Shown here: positions 29,371 through 37,998 of the stretch, one piece after another
Layout: each line of letters starts with the position of its first letter
Position numbering within the stretch: the first letter of the stretch is position 1
Origin: Microcoleus sp. FACHB-672
Lineage (GTDB): Bacteria > Cyanobacteriota > Cyanobacteriia > Cyanobacteriales > Oscillatoriaceae
DNA: 64,000 nt
Assembly (NCBI RefSeq): GCF_014695725.1
Contig: NZ_JACJOU010000032.1
Coordinates: forward strand, 62,001 to 126,000
Direction of reading: 5' to 3'
Notes under the pieces: model-generated
Databases searched by the model: none
What the model saw: the letters and a program-made list of their open reading frames with translations, nothing else
Told to the model about the DNA's origin: nothing
Made by a program: the position numbers and the translations under genes

Positions 29371-30417
29371 ATGGCTACAACGATAGATGATACAAAGCGG
29401 CTAGCAATTGGCGAAAGATTAGCCGACCTGTTAGCATTTCAAAAATTTGTGATCTCTAACGATCAAAAACTATTAGCAGATTGCCCTTACGAAGATATTC
29501 GTGAACGTCTCCAAAATATGCTTGAGGATGACCAAAAAAACCTAGGCATTGTAGAGACTGTAATCGTTCAATACGGCATCCAGTCTGAGTCAAATGATGC
29601 AACCAAGAAATTTCTGCAGCAGTTTGAGCAGATGATGGACGGCGAGGGGTTGTCTTACTACCAGCGACTCATTCAGCATGAACTACTCAAGCATGGTCAA
29701 GCCATGAGTGGAATCGTTATCCACAAAGCCGCGCAGGTGGTAGGAGCTGATATTGAATTAGCAATTGGGCCTTTGAATACCGTCAATTTCGAGGGTCGTG
29801 CTCACCAAGAACAGCTTAAAGGAATGCTCGAATTGGTGGGTGTGCGCGAAATGACCGGCAAAGATCCAGATCAGGGACTCTGGGCACGGGTGCAAGATGC
29901 AATCGCTGCATTTTCAGGGGTTGCCGGCAGCGTGATGACCCAAAATACTGACAAACAGGATATGAATATCCAGACCCTTATCCGGCTGGATCACAATAAG
30001 GTGAATACTATCTTCACCGAAATTGGAGCGACGAAAGATCCTCAAAAGCTCCAAGAGTATTTCGCACAACTGTACAAAGATTTGTTAGCACACGCTCAAG
30101 CTGAAGAAGAAATCGTCTATCCAAGAGTTCGCTCCTTCTATGGCGACGATAATACTCAAGAGCTGTTTGATGAGCAAAAAGAAATGAAGCGGATGCTAGA
30201 CGAAATCAAGTCTATTGATACCGCTTCAGCCGACGAATTCCGCTCAAAAGTTAAACAGCTAATGGAGGCTGTTGGCGATCACATTCGTCAGGAAGAAAGC
30301 ACGATGTTCGCAGCAATCGACAAAAATTGCAACGACTCGCAAAAAGAGCAAATGGCAACTGAATTCAAGGCTGCTAAAAAGAAAATTCAGGAAGAAATGG
30401 CAGCCTCTATGAAATAA
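29371..30417 (+). CDS. Ferritin-like/hemerythrin HHE fusion protein
   Basis: 348 residues, all helical. The first about 190 residues look like a ferritin-like four-helix bundle (DLLAFQKFVISNDQKLLADC, RLIQHELLKHGQAMSGIVIH). From about 205 to 325 there is a hemerythrin HHE domain with its usual His/Glu ligand pattern: IRLDHNKVNTIF, LLAHAQAEEEIVYPRV, DEQKEMKRMLDEI and VGDHIRQEESTMF. Hemerythrins bind O2 or respond to iron, O2 or NO through a di-iron site. The family is often stress-induced, but the role of this fusion is unknown. A strong ribosome binding site (GAAGGAG) precedes the ATG, and a terminator follows. Confidence 0.87.
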   Translation: MATTIDDTKRLAIGERLADLLAFQKFVISNDQKLLADCPYEDIRERLQNMLEDDQKNLGIVETVIVQYGIQSESNDATKKFLQQFEQMMDGEGLSYYQRLIQHELLKHGQAMSGIVIHKAAQVVGADIELAIGPLNTVNFEGRAHQEQLKGMLELVGVREMTGKDPDQGLWARVQDAIAAFSGVAGSVMTQNTDKQDMNIQTLIRLDHNKVNTIFTEIGATKDPQKLQEYFAQLYKDLLAHAQAEEEIVYPRVRSFYGDDNTQELFDEQKEMKRMLDEIKSIDTASADEFRSKVKQLMEAVGDHIRQEESTMFAAIDKNCNDSQKEQMATEFKAAKKKIQEEMAASMK

Positions 30418-30591
30418 GAGCAAGCATTTTGATGGACTGAGGGCTGAGCAGGGCATTGTTGATGGTTAACTAACAATGCAACAGCAAAGTTGCCAGCATT
30501 TGCTAGAACAGCAAAGAAGCTGAACTCAGGTTTTACAGGACAAAACTTCAGTCCATTCAAGAAAAGCTTTCTGTGTTCCATGTTAAGCTTG

Positions 30592-30623
30592 AACCCGGTA
30601 GTTTATAAAACTATCGGGTTTTA
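30592..30623 (+). terminator. Intrinsic terminator downstream of the hemerythrin gene
   Basis: AACCCGGTAGTTT (30592-30604) pairs with AAACTATCGGGTT (30608-30620), 13 bp including one G-T wobble and a very short loop, followed by TT. It lies about 175 bp after the stop and 27 bp before the cupin gene. Confidence 0.75.
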
Positions 30624-30649
30624 CTCGTTAGAATGATCATTCTTTTTTT

Positions 30650-31015
30650 ATGCCACAACTCATTGAACAACCAGTCCGTATTGAAGCAGTTGGTAACAAA
30701 CCCAAACTGATTGACGAGTACATCGGTCGGATTAGCACGGAAACGGAAGCACTTAGCATCGCTCTCATGCGTTCTCCTAGCGGGTGGGTTGAACCTGGGC
30801 AATGTCCGAAATTTGATGAATTTACTGTTGTTCTTAAAGGCACGCTTTGCGTCGAGTTTGAAAACGGAAAGATGGAGGTGTGTGCGGGACAGGCTGTGAT
30901 TACGAAAAAAGGAGAATGGGTGCGTTACAGCACACCGACTGAAGAAGGAGCAGAATATATTGCTGTTTGCTTGCCGGCATTTTCGCCCGATACTGTCTGT
31001 CGGGACTCTATTTAA
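30650..31015 (+). CDS. Small cupin-domain protein
   Basis: 121 residues forming a single cupin beta-barrel: WVEPGQCPKFDEFTVVLKGT (motif 1) and AGQAVITKKGEWVRYSTP (motif 2). Motif 1 has no canonical HxH, so metal binding is uncertain. The arrangement resembles small EutQ-like or sugar-binding cupins whose ligands are not known. Between the hemerythrin terminator and a hairpin at 31051, it is probably monocistronic. Confidence 0.75.
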   Translation: MPQLIEQPVRIEAVGNKPKLIDEYIGRISTETEALSIALMRSPSGWVEPGQCPKFDEFTVVLKGTLCVEFENGKMEVCAGQAVITKKGEWVRYSTPTEEGAEYIAVCLPAFSPDTVCRDSI

Positions 31016-31297
31016 AAGTTTGCACCTCCGTATATCGGATAACAAATTATTTGCCGTTATTAACCTATAACGGCAATCGTTTGGAATATTCTTGGAAGTT
31101 TATTAAATAAAAGGCTTTGAAACTTCTGCCAGTTTAAATGAATGATTGTCACAGTCAATAAATTAAATTAACTTAAACTATCTACAGGCAAACAAGCCCT
31201 CGGACTGATGGCTCCTTTAGGGCTTAATGATAATAATTAGTTAAAACAAGAAATAATCTGTTATTCGAGATTTTCCTATTTTGGCAAAAAGATAAAC
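31016..31297. other. Cupin-phaE spacer with hairpin
   Basis: 282 bp holding a perfect 10-bp inverted repeat, TTGCCGTTAT (31051-31060) and ATAACGGCAA (31067-31076), loop 6 nt, the likely end of the cupin transcript though no T-run follows. A weaker stem (AAGCCCT 31194-31200 with AGGGCTT 31219-31225) lies nearer phaE. The rest is AT-rich and should hold the phaE promoter. Confidence 0.5.
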
Positions 31298-31972
31298 ATG
31301 AATAGCTCAGATGTCAAGACGACCCCAGATCAGGCCGAGTTGTGGCAAATTTACCTGAAGGGAATGCAAAAATTAGCTCAGCTTTGGGCAGAATCACTAG
31401 AGCAATCATTAAAGATTGCCGGCAAAAAGATGGTTGGCGAACAATCAGGATTTCTCGAAATAACTGAACTCTACTGGAGCATCTATGAAAGAACCTTTGG
31501 CAGCGCTCTGCAAAGCCCAAACTTCGGGTACAGCCGTGAGTTTAACAACAAACTGCTGAAGGGTTTTGATGCTTGGATACAATTTACCAAGGCAACTTTT
31601 GATTATCAAGGCGTGCTGGTTGAGGTTTGGATGAAAGCCTTTGAGGAACTGATGCGGGAGTTGGCATCTTCCGAGGAAACGGGTAAAACCGTTCAAAACT
31701 GGCAGCAGCTTTTACAAGTCTGGAGTGGTGCATTTGACCGAGTATTCGCACAGAAATTTGGTTCAGAAGATGCTGTTGCACTTCAGGGGAAATTCTTAAA
31801 CGCAGCCATGACCTATAAATTCCAGCAGCAACAGCTAACGGAAGTGTTTTTGAAAATGTATAATTTGCCGACCCGGAGCGAAATAGACGAGATTCATCGC
31901 AACATTTATGAGCTGCGGAAGGAAATTAAAAGCCTTAACAAAGCTTTGGTAGAATCCCAGGCTAAAGGTTGA
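31298..31972 (+). CDS. phaE: Class III PHA synthase subunit PhaE
   Basis: A 224-residue helical protein immediately upstream of phaC. The C-terminal signature MYNLPTRSEIDEIHRNIYEL followed by a short coiled coil is the recognisable PhaE end. PhaE has no catalytic residues; it complexes with PhaC and is needed for polymerisation activity in class III synthases. At 224 residues it is clearly shorter than the 330-360 typical of PhaE in other bacteria and unicellular cyanobacteria, although both ends look intact, so an internal segment seems to be missing relative to those. phaC follows after 97 bp in the same direction. Confidence 0.88.
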   Translation: MNSSDVKTTPDQAELWQIYLKGMQKLAQLWAESLEQSLKIAGKKMVGEQSGFLEITELYWSIYERTFGSALQSPNFGYSREFNNKLLKGFDAWIQFTKATFDYQGVLVEVWMKAFEELMRELASSEETGKTVQNWQQLLQVWSGAFDRVFAQKFGSEDAVALQGKFLNAAMTYKFQQQQLTEVFLKMYNLPTRSEIDEIHRNIYELRKEIKSLNKALVESQAKG

Positions 31973-32069
31973 ACGATAAAAACTAATTCGTCTTAATTTT
32001 GTAATTCTCTTTAGTGTATTTTTCTACTTCTATAATTAGAGTAGACCAGCGAGTGAATGACTATCCGCT

Positions 32070-33140
32070 ATGACTGCAAAATATCAAGTTAGCGATTGGG
32101 ATCTAACCCAAAAGCTGGGCAGAGGCATGGAGATTTTAAATCGGCTGCGCGAGGAAGACATTCAGGTTGGGGTGACCCCCAAGGAAGAAGTCTACCGAGA
32201 GGACAAGGTGGTGCTTTACCGCTTTATGCCAAAGGTGGAATCTTCGCTTAACATCCCCATCCTGATTAGTTACGCTTTACTCAATCGTCCCTCTATTGTG
32301 GATTTACAGGAAGGGCGATCTCTCGTTGCTAACCTACTCAACCTTGGCCTGGATGTTTACCTCATCGACTGGGGTTATCCGAGTCGAGCAGATCGTTGGC
32401 TGACCCTCGACGACTACATCAATGGTTATATCAATAATTGTGTGGATGTAGTCCGCGACCGCCACCAGTTAGAGGCTATTAATTTGTTGGGGATTTGTCA
32501 GGGAGGAAGCTTCAGCCTTTGCTACAGTTCCCTTTACCCAGAGAAGGTGAAAAACCTGATTGTTATGGTGACTCCGGTTGATTTTCACATCAATGAGGGA
32601 CTTCTCAACCTTTGGGGTGGATGCACTTTAGGTTCACAAGCTCTAGACGTGGATCTTATGGTGGATACGCTGGGTAATATTCCGGGTGACTTCTTGAACT
32701 TAGAGTTTATAATGCTGAAGCCTTTTCAGTTAGGAGTTCAGAAGTATATAGACCTTATAGAAACAATCGACTCTGAAGACAAGTTGCTCAACTTTCTGCG
32801 GATGGAAAAGTGGATTTTTGATAGTCCTGACCAAGCTGGAGAAGCCTACCGGCAGTTTATGAAGGATTTCTACCAGCAAAACAAACTTATTAAAGGTCAG
32901 GTCGAAATTGGGAAGAAGCGAGTGGATTTGGGTAATATTTGCATACCAATTTTGAACATTTACGCCGAGCAGGATCACCTAGTTCCTTCAGCATCCTCCT
33001 TAGCGCTTCAAAAATATATTGGTAGCGAAGATTACACAGTGCGCTCCTTCCCAGTTGGCCACATCGGAATGTACGTGAGTAGTAAGGTGCAGCGAGACCT
33101 TGCTCCAACGATCGCCGATTGGCTTAAGGTGCGAACCTAA
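32070..33140 (+). CDS. phaC: Class III poly(3-hydroxyalkanoate) synthase subunit PhaC
   Basis: 356 residues, the class III length. An alpha/beta-hydrolase fold with the lipase-like box GICQGG carrying the nucleophilic Cys (about 144), Asp about 302 in EQDHLVPSAS and His about 331 in VGHIGMY, the synthase catalytic triad. DVYLIDWGYPSRADRWLTLD is a strongly conserved synthase block. It polymerises (R)-3-hydroxybutyryl-CoA on granule surfaces together with PhaE. No membrane segment. The convergent VKOR-like gene ends 11 bp after the phaC stop. Confidence 0.96.
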   Translation: MTAKYQVSDWDLTQKLGRGMEILNRLREEDIQVGVTPKEEVYREDKVVLYRFMPKVESSLNIPILISYALLNRPSIVDLQEGRSLVANLLNLGLDVYLIDWGYPSRADRWLTLDDYINGYINNCVDVVRDRHQLEAINLLGICQGGSFSLCYSSLYPEKVKNLIVMVTPVDFHINEGLLNLWGGCTLGSQALDVDLMVDTLGNIPGDFLNLEFIMLKPFQLGVQKYIDLIETIDSEDKLLNFLRMEKWIFDSPDQAGEAYRQFMKDFYQQNKLIKGQVEIGKKRVDLGNICIPILNIYAEQDHLVPSASSLALQKYIGSEDYTVRSFPVGHIGMYVSSKVQRDLAPTIADWLKVRT

Positions 33141-33151
33141 AACAGTATTTG

Positions 33152-33688
33152 TTATTGTTTGATACTTGCTTCCTTGTTCTCGTTGCGGCGTCCGAACAGG
33201 GTGCGAACAGCAGTAAAAACTTCGGGCGCTGCGAGGACGATGGATGCCAACGAGGCAACCGTCGCAACTTGGCAATATTCACAAAACGCTTTGTTCTCGC
33301 TCCATTCTTCACGCGCTAGCTCGGCAGAAACAACTCCATCTAACACGAGCTTAACGCCCATTGCGATGGGGAGAAGCGGATTGCGCCTAGCGCGATCAAG
33401 ACCACCCGCCGCAGCCAACCAGGCGCTAAGGGCATAGTTAACCACCATTATTGGCCCATCGGGTGAGTTAAACCGGCTGTAAGCGTAATTAGAAGCGTCA
33501 ACGCGATCTGCATCGAAAAGCTTTTGTCCTGGAGGATCGGGTAGGTGACTGACGACGCCGGTTTGGTAGAGGGTAACGAGTTGTCCCATTGAACCTCCGA
33601 GCATAGACAAGCCGATAATTGCTCGCCGGCGCGTCATGTCGGGGTTCTTTCCTTTACGCAATTCCTCACTTAGTTGTAATGGCTCCAT
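33152..33688 (-). CDS. VKOR-like four-helix membrane protein
   Basis: 178 residues from the ATG at 33688. Four hydrophobic segments are visible: RAIIGLSMLGGSMGQLVTLY, GPIMVVNYALSAWLAAAGG, PLLPIAMGVKLVLDGVVSA and VATVASLASIVLAAPEVF. The redox CxxC of vitamin K epoxide reductases (FCEYCQ) sits just before the last helix, as in VKOR. The cysteine pair VKOR normally has in the first extramembrane loop is absent, so a typical disulfide-forming role is uncertain. The motif LPDPPGQKLFDADRVDAS recalls cyanobacterial proteins annotated as VKOR-like. The frame extends 14 codons upstream. Convergent with phaC and the only non-PHA gene inside the cluster. Confidence 0.65.
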   Translation of the reverse strand: MEPLQLSEELRKGKNPDMTRRRAIIGLSMLGGSMGQLVTLYQTGVVSHLPDPPGQKLFDADRVDASNYAYSRFNSPDGPIMVVNYALSAWLAAAGGLDRARRNPLLPIAMGVKLVLDGVVSAELAREEWSENKAFCEYCQVATVASLASIVLAAPEVFTAVRTLFGRRNENKEASIKQ

Positions 33689-33730
33689 AAGGCGCAATCC
33701 TCTAAAACGTATGGGTTGGCAAGGCAGCAA

Positions 33731-34409
33731 GAAAACCGGGGTTTCCGAGGCAGTGCGTCAATGAGAGCGCTCTGCGCTTGCTGCGGATGAATTTCCTACT
33801 ATTTTGGTGAATCCTGTTGAATGCGTACACTTACGCAGGAGGTAGTTTTAAAACGCTCTCTTGGAAAGGTGTGTATTTATTACTACAAGTCGGCTTAAGA
33901 CTGTATCTTTAATCCCAAGTGTTTTAACTGGGAGCCGGCAAGATGATCTGCAAGGGAGAGCCAACGCTAAAGTGTAGGATAGGCTCTATTTTTCTTGATT
34001 TTCAGTTCGATTTTTATGAGTTAAGATTGGGCAAATTTGTTGAAGTTCAGCAGATTTTTATTGTTTAATTGTATTCAACATCACACAACCGATTAAGAGT
34101 GATTCCCTTCTCTAGATAGATGAGCCGACAAAAGTGATTAAAATTAATTCCCTACTTTAGATAGATGAGCCGAAAAAACAGAAAAGTTATAGTTTAGCTA
34201 ATTGCTTTTTTTGAGGTTAAGAAACTTAAAGTTAAATAAAAAATTATTTCATTTAACAATGCTTTACCCTAAGAAATCTTTCCTAAACACTAGAGGGTTT
34301 TCTTAATAAACCAGAAAAATGTTTGTAAAGGCAAAAATTTAATAATGACTTTACAAACTGCCCATAGGAAAACTGAAGACAACTCTAGCAGTCACCCAGC
34401 TCTTTTGAG
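33731..34409. repeat. AT-rich spacer with a 27-bp direct repeat
   Basis: 679 bp without a gene. Two 27-bp copies with two mismatches, ATTCCCTTCTCTAGATAGAT... (34102-34128) and its partner at 34147-34173, are spaced 45 bp start to start. A possible plus-strand hairpin (AGAGCC 33957-33962 with GGCTCT 33982-33987, then ATTTTTC) looks like a weak terminator but has no obvious gene to serve. Confidence 0.5.
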
Positions 34410-34673
34410 TTATCGCTTCCGTAGGATATTGAAGTAGCTTTCCCAAAATTGCTTTTGGGTTTCAATTGATAGACGAGCTACCAAAGCTTGGAACTCCAAA
34501 GAACTGGTCATCACCTGTTCCTGAAATTTTAAGGTGTTCTCGAATGTATCTCGAAAGTTTCACGTGTTGAAATTTTCCCTACCTGGTATCGTAGATGTCT
34601 AGCTATTTAAAATCCCTCGTCGTGTATCGCTCAACTGTCTTAAAAATTGGTCGAAGTCACTTCTCCAAATCAT
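34410..34673 (-). pseudogene. Phasin-like gene with two in-frame stop codons
   Basis: Reading the minus strand from the ATG at 34673, a frame of 87 codons ends in TAA at 34410 and is interrupted only by TAG at codon 25 (34599-34601) and TGA at codon 38 (34560-34562). It starts MIWRSDFDQFLRQLSDTRRG and ends FQALVARLSIETQKQFW then ESYFNILRKR, all in one frame, an amphipathic helical protein of phasin size. A strong ribosome binding site (AAGGAG) sits 7-8 nt before the ATG. Both stops are one base from TGG, so two Trp codons may have mutated. Phasins coat PHA granules; location between phaEC and phaAB supports that role, but the identification rests on size, helicity and context, not a database match. 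Alternatives are sequencing error or a decaying unrelated gene. Confidence 0.6.
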
Positions 34674-35056
34674 TATCTTTCTCCTTCGATTGTCTTATTT
34701 GATACAAATTGGCTTGTATACTGTTTAACCAACGTTGCAACTAATCATTTTAGTGAATTAAAAAGATAGTTTCAATGATATTAACTGTCTTAAGCAAAAT
34801 CTCCTTTTTGCAGAACTCGCTTTTTAAAATTTTATCTAAAGTATAGAAAATTGTGAAATGAGTTATATTAATCCATAAAAAGTATCAAATAATTACTAAA
34901 TCAACCCAGATAATTTATAAGTACAATAAAGTTAGATAAAGCTTTTATAAATGGTGAAAATTTGTTGATACTACCAATGAAATTCACTTTCACAAGCCTC
35001 TTGCTTTAAGTTGGTAGGGCTTGAAGACGCAACACTCTAAAAAATGGTGAAGATGT
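34674..35056. other. AT-rich spacer upstream of phaA
   Basis: 383 bp of very AT-rich DNA between divergent genes (the phasin-like relic and phaA). No gene is seen. Promoters for both directions are expected; several TATAAT-like hexamers occur but the composition makes them uninformative. GGTGAAGA before 35057 is the probable phaA ribosome binding site. Confidence 0.45.
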
Positions 35057-36250
35057 ATGCAAGAAGCTTATATTGTCTCAGCAGTACGCACGCCGCTCGG
35101 TCGGTTTGGAGGAGTCCTTGCCGGCTTTTCTCCAGTGGACTTAGGTGCCCATGTCATGCGAGCAGCCTGGGAAAAAACAGGACTATCCGGGGACGCTTTA
35201 GATTTGTACATCTTTGGCAACGTACTCAGGGCGGGGCATGGGCAGTCCTTAGCCCGTCAGGCAGCTTTTAAGGCTGGAATTCCAGAGACGGTGAACGGGT
35301 ATGCTGTGGATATGGTTTGCTCGTCGGGAATGATGAGTGTGATGAACGCTGCCACAACAATCCGCGCTGGTGAAGCCGAACTGGTACTTGCTGGGGGAAT
35401 GGAATCGATGTCCCAAACCGGCTTTTTCCTATCTCACCGAGCGAGATGGGGTTACAAACTTTTGCTGGGTTCCCCAGAGCAACTCACCGATATCTTGCTC
35501 TACGATGGTCTCACCGATCCCACCACAGCTGAAGCGATGGGAGAGCAAGCTGAGCGGCTGGCAGAAGCTTACGATGTTAAGCGGGCTGACTTGGACAATG
35601 TTGCGCTTTACTCACAGCAACGAGCAGCGATTGCAACCGAAAAAGGCTGGCTGAAAAAGGAAATCGCACCGATTGAGATCGAAGGGAAAAAAGGGTTGCA
35701 AATCGTAGATAAAGACGAGGGAATCCGTCCCGAACTTACCTTAGAAAGTCTTGCCAAACTAAAACCGGCATTCCGGGAAGAAGGAGTGTTCACTGCCGGC
35801 AATAGCAGTCAAATATCAGACGGAGCAGCCGGTCTTGTCTTAGCAAGCGCTAGCGCTGTAGAACGTTACAACCTCCAGCCTCTAGCGCGGGTGATTGGAG
35901 GAACCTGGGTCGGTGGGGAAGCTTGGCGTTTTCCCGAAGTTCCGATCCTGGCAGTCAACAAGCTTTTAGACAAGCTCAAAATGAAAGTAACCGATTTTGA
36001 CTTGTTCGAGAATAACGAAGCGTTCGCTCTAAGTAGCGTCCTGTTTAATCGCGTGCTGGGCATTCCTTACGAAAAGCTGAATGTTTATGGCGGCGCGATC
36101 GCTTTAGGGCATCCCATCGGCGCTTCTGGGGCACGAATTATCGTCACCCTACTTAATGCCTTGCAGGAGCGAAATGGGCATCGAGGGATGGCAGCCGTTT
36201 GTCATGGAACTGGTGGCGGAACGGCGATTGCGCTGGAGCGGCTTAGCTAA
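35057..36250 (+). CDS. phaA: Acetyl-CoA acetyltransferase (beta-ketothiolase)
   Basis: 397 residues, the standard biosynthetic thiolase size. The acyl-enzyme nucleophile is Cys about 88 (DMVCSSGMMSV); the other active-site residues are His about 351 (LGHPIGASGARI) and Cys about 382 (VCHGTGGGTA). It condenses two acetyl-CoA to acetoacetyl-CoA, the first step of poly-3-hydroxybutyrate synthesis. phaB follows 98 bp downstream, the usual phaAB order. An overlapping frame starting at 35044 is not real. Confidence 0.95.
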   Translation: MQEAYIVSAVRTPLGRFGGVLAGFSPVDLGAHVMRAAWEKTGLSGDALDLYIFGNVLRAGHGQSLARQAAFKAGIPETVNGYAVDMVCSSGMMSVMNAATTIRAGEAELVLAGGMESMSQTGFFLSHRARWGYKLLLGSPEQLTDILLYDGLTDPTTAEAMGEQAERLAEAYDVKRADLDNVALYSQQRAAIATEKGWLKKEIAPIEIEGKKGLQIVDKDEGIRPELTLESLAKLKPAFREEGVFTAGNSSQISDGAAGLVLASASAVERYNLQPLARVIGGTWVGGEAWRFPEVPILAVNKLLDKLKMKVTDFDLFENNEAFALSSVLFNRVLGIPYEKLNVYGGAIALGHPIGASGARIIVTLLNALQERNGHRGMAAVCHGTGGGTAIALERLS

Positions 36251-36348
36251 TTTCAAGCTTTGAATAGCAATTCTGAAAAGGAGATTTCAAGATGCCGGCA
36301 GATTGTTGTTTTGATAATTCAGAAATCTCTAATTAAAGAGTGTAGCTC

Positions 36349-37071
36349 ATGGCTTCTTTAAAACTGGAAGATAAAGTCATTTTAGTAACCGGCGGGAATC
36401 GCGGAATCGGAGCAGCCATTGTTGCTCTGTTACAGGAATTAGGCAGCAAGGTTGCCTACACCTACCGCAGTAATTGCGATGCTCAACAGGGGGCTTTGGC
36501 AATTCAAGCCGATGTTACCGACAAAGCAGCAATGGAGGCAGTGGCAGAACAAGTTGAACAGAAACTAGGGCCAATTTATGGCGTGGTGGCGAATGCTGGA
36601 ATTACCAGCGACAACTTTTTTCCCAAACTGACAACTGAAGACTGGGATGCCGTAATCGACACGAATTTGAAAGGAGTTTACAACACGCTCACTCCCGTGA
36701 TCCCCAAGATGTACGAGCGCACAGAAGGCTCTGTTGTTTGTATCTCCTCCATTTCTGGTGAACGGGGAAACCTCGGTCAAACCAACTACGCGGCATCTAA
36801 GGCGGCGGTGATTGGTTTCGCCAAATCCCTCGCGAGAGAGGCAGCGCGATACGGGGTACGAATCAACGCGGTTTCACCGGGATTCATTGAAACTGATATG
36901 GTCAAGTCAGTTCCAGACAAAGTCAAAGAGCGCATTGTATCCGAGATTCCCTTTCGTCGCTTCGGTAAACCGGAAGAAGTTGCCTGGGCAGTCGCCTTTT
37001 TACTGTCGCCGGTTGCTAGTAGCTACATAACCGGCGAAGTTCTGAGAGTCAACGGTGCCCATTACACATGA
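36349..37071 (+). CDS. phaB: NADPH-dependent acetoacetyl-CoA reductase
   Basis: 240 residues, a classical SDR. Cofactor motif TGGNRGIG near residue 15, NAG at about 82, catalytic Ser in CISSISGERG and YAASK at about 148, and ITGEVLRVNGAHYT at the C-terminus. It reduces acetoacetyl-CoA to (R)-3-hydroxybutyryl-CoA, the PhaC monomer. Sequence alone cannot fully separate PhaB from FabG (3-ketoacyl-ACP reductase); position directly after phaA makes PhaB much more likely. Confidence 0.9.
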   Translation: MASLKLEDKVILVTGGNRGIGAAIVALLQELGSKVAYTYRSNCDAQQGALAIQADVTDKAAMEAVAEQVEQKLGPIYGVVANAGITSDNFFPKLTTEDWDAVIDTNLKGVYNTLTPVIPKMYERTEGSVVCISSISGERGNLGQTNYAASKAAVIGFAKSLAREAARYGVRINAVSPGFIETDMVKSVPDKVKERIVSEIPFRRFGKPEEVAWAVAFLLSPVASSYITGEVLRVNGAHYT

Positions 37072-37143
37072 GGGTTAAATTGTAGGGAGTACCGGCGACA
37101 AGCCCCACGCTAATTACATTGAGATAATTGATAGGAGTTAACT

Positions 37144-37998
37144 GTGAAAATCGAGGTTGAAGAACGGCGAATTAATGTAAATGGTTTAACCACCCGCTAC
37201 TTTAAAGCCGGCAATGAGGGTCTACCGTTAGTGCTGCTACATGGAGATAGTGCTAGCGCTTTGGATTGGTCTTGGGTGCTTGCCAAACTCGGAGCAACTC
37301 ACACGGTCTACGCACCGGACTTTCCAGGTTTCGGCGACAGTGCTAAACCCAACCGCGAGTATTCCCTGGAGTTTCTCAAGCAGTTCCTGATTGATTTTAT
37401 GGAGACGCTAGGAATCGAGCGGGCGGTGGTGGCCGGCAATTCACTCGGAGGTCAGATTGCCCTACGCTTTGCCCTGTCGCGTCCCGAACAAGTCGCAGCT
37501 TTGGTGCTGGTAGACAGTTCTGGACTGGGTTACTCAGTCACCCCCCTTTTGACTCAGTTCGCAATCCCTGTGTATGGTGATCTGGCGATCACTGGGTGCA
37601 AAACGCCTCCGGGCGCTAAGATGCGGTCTTGGTTACGGGCAACGCTGTTTTTCGCTCACCCTTCGCGGGTTCCTGATGTGTGGATAGCAGAACAAGAGCG
37701 AATGGCGCAAATGGGCGGTTTTCTGGAAGCCACTCTGTCCTCACTGCGTGCCCAGGTGAATGTATTTGGACAGTACCAGGTGTTGCTCGACTCGCTAGGG
37801 CAGTTGCAGATGCCGACGCTTGTGATCTGGGGGACGGAGGATCGGGTTTTCCCAAAAGAGCAAGCACAGGATGCAGTGAGCCGGTTAAAGCAAGGACAAC
37901 TCGCCTTGCTCCCCGACTGCGGTCACTTACCTCATGTCGAGCGGCCAGAACTTTTTAGTGCCGAGCTGAGCAAGTTTCTCAATCAAGTTGTTGCTTAG
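37144..37998 (+). CDS. Alpha/beta-fold hydrolase in the PHA cluster
   Basis: 284 residues from a GTG preceded by AGGAG. Alpha/beta-hydrolase fold with oxyanion segment LLHGDSAS, nucleophile Ser in GNSLGGQ, acid Asp in GTEDRVFP and His in CGHLPHVERP, so the triad is complete. The substrate is not known. It lies 72 bp after phaB in the same direction; a role in PHB oligomer or acyl-CoA metabolism is conceivable but unproven, and many such hydrolases have unrelated substrates. Confidence 0.85.
   Translation: MKIEVEERRINVNGLTTRYFKAGNEGLPLVLLHGDSASALDWSWVLAKLGATHTVYAPDFPGFGDSAKPNREYSLEFLKQFLIDFMETLGIERAVVAGNSLGGQIALRFALSRPEQVAALVLVDSSGLGYSVTPLLTQFAIPVYGDLAITGCKTPPGAKMRSWLRATLFFAHPSRVPDVWIAEQERMAQMGGFLEATLSSLRAQVNVFGQYQVLLDSLGQLQMPTLVIWGTEDRVFPKEQAQDAVSRLKQGQLALLPDCGHLPHVERPELFSAELSKFLNQVVA

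Noticed and set aside
33957-33995. Possible plus-strand terminator
   Set aside because: A stem with a T-run exists but the nearest plus-strand gene ends over 800 bp away, so its role is unclear and it was not called as a separate feature.
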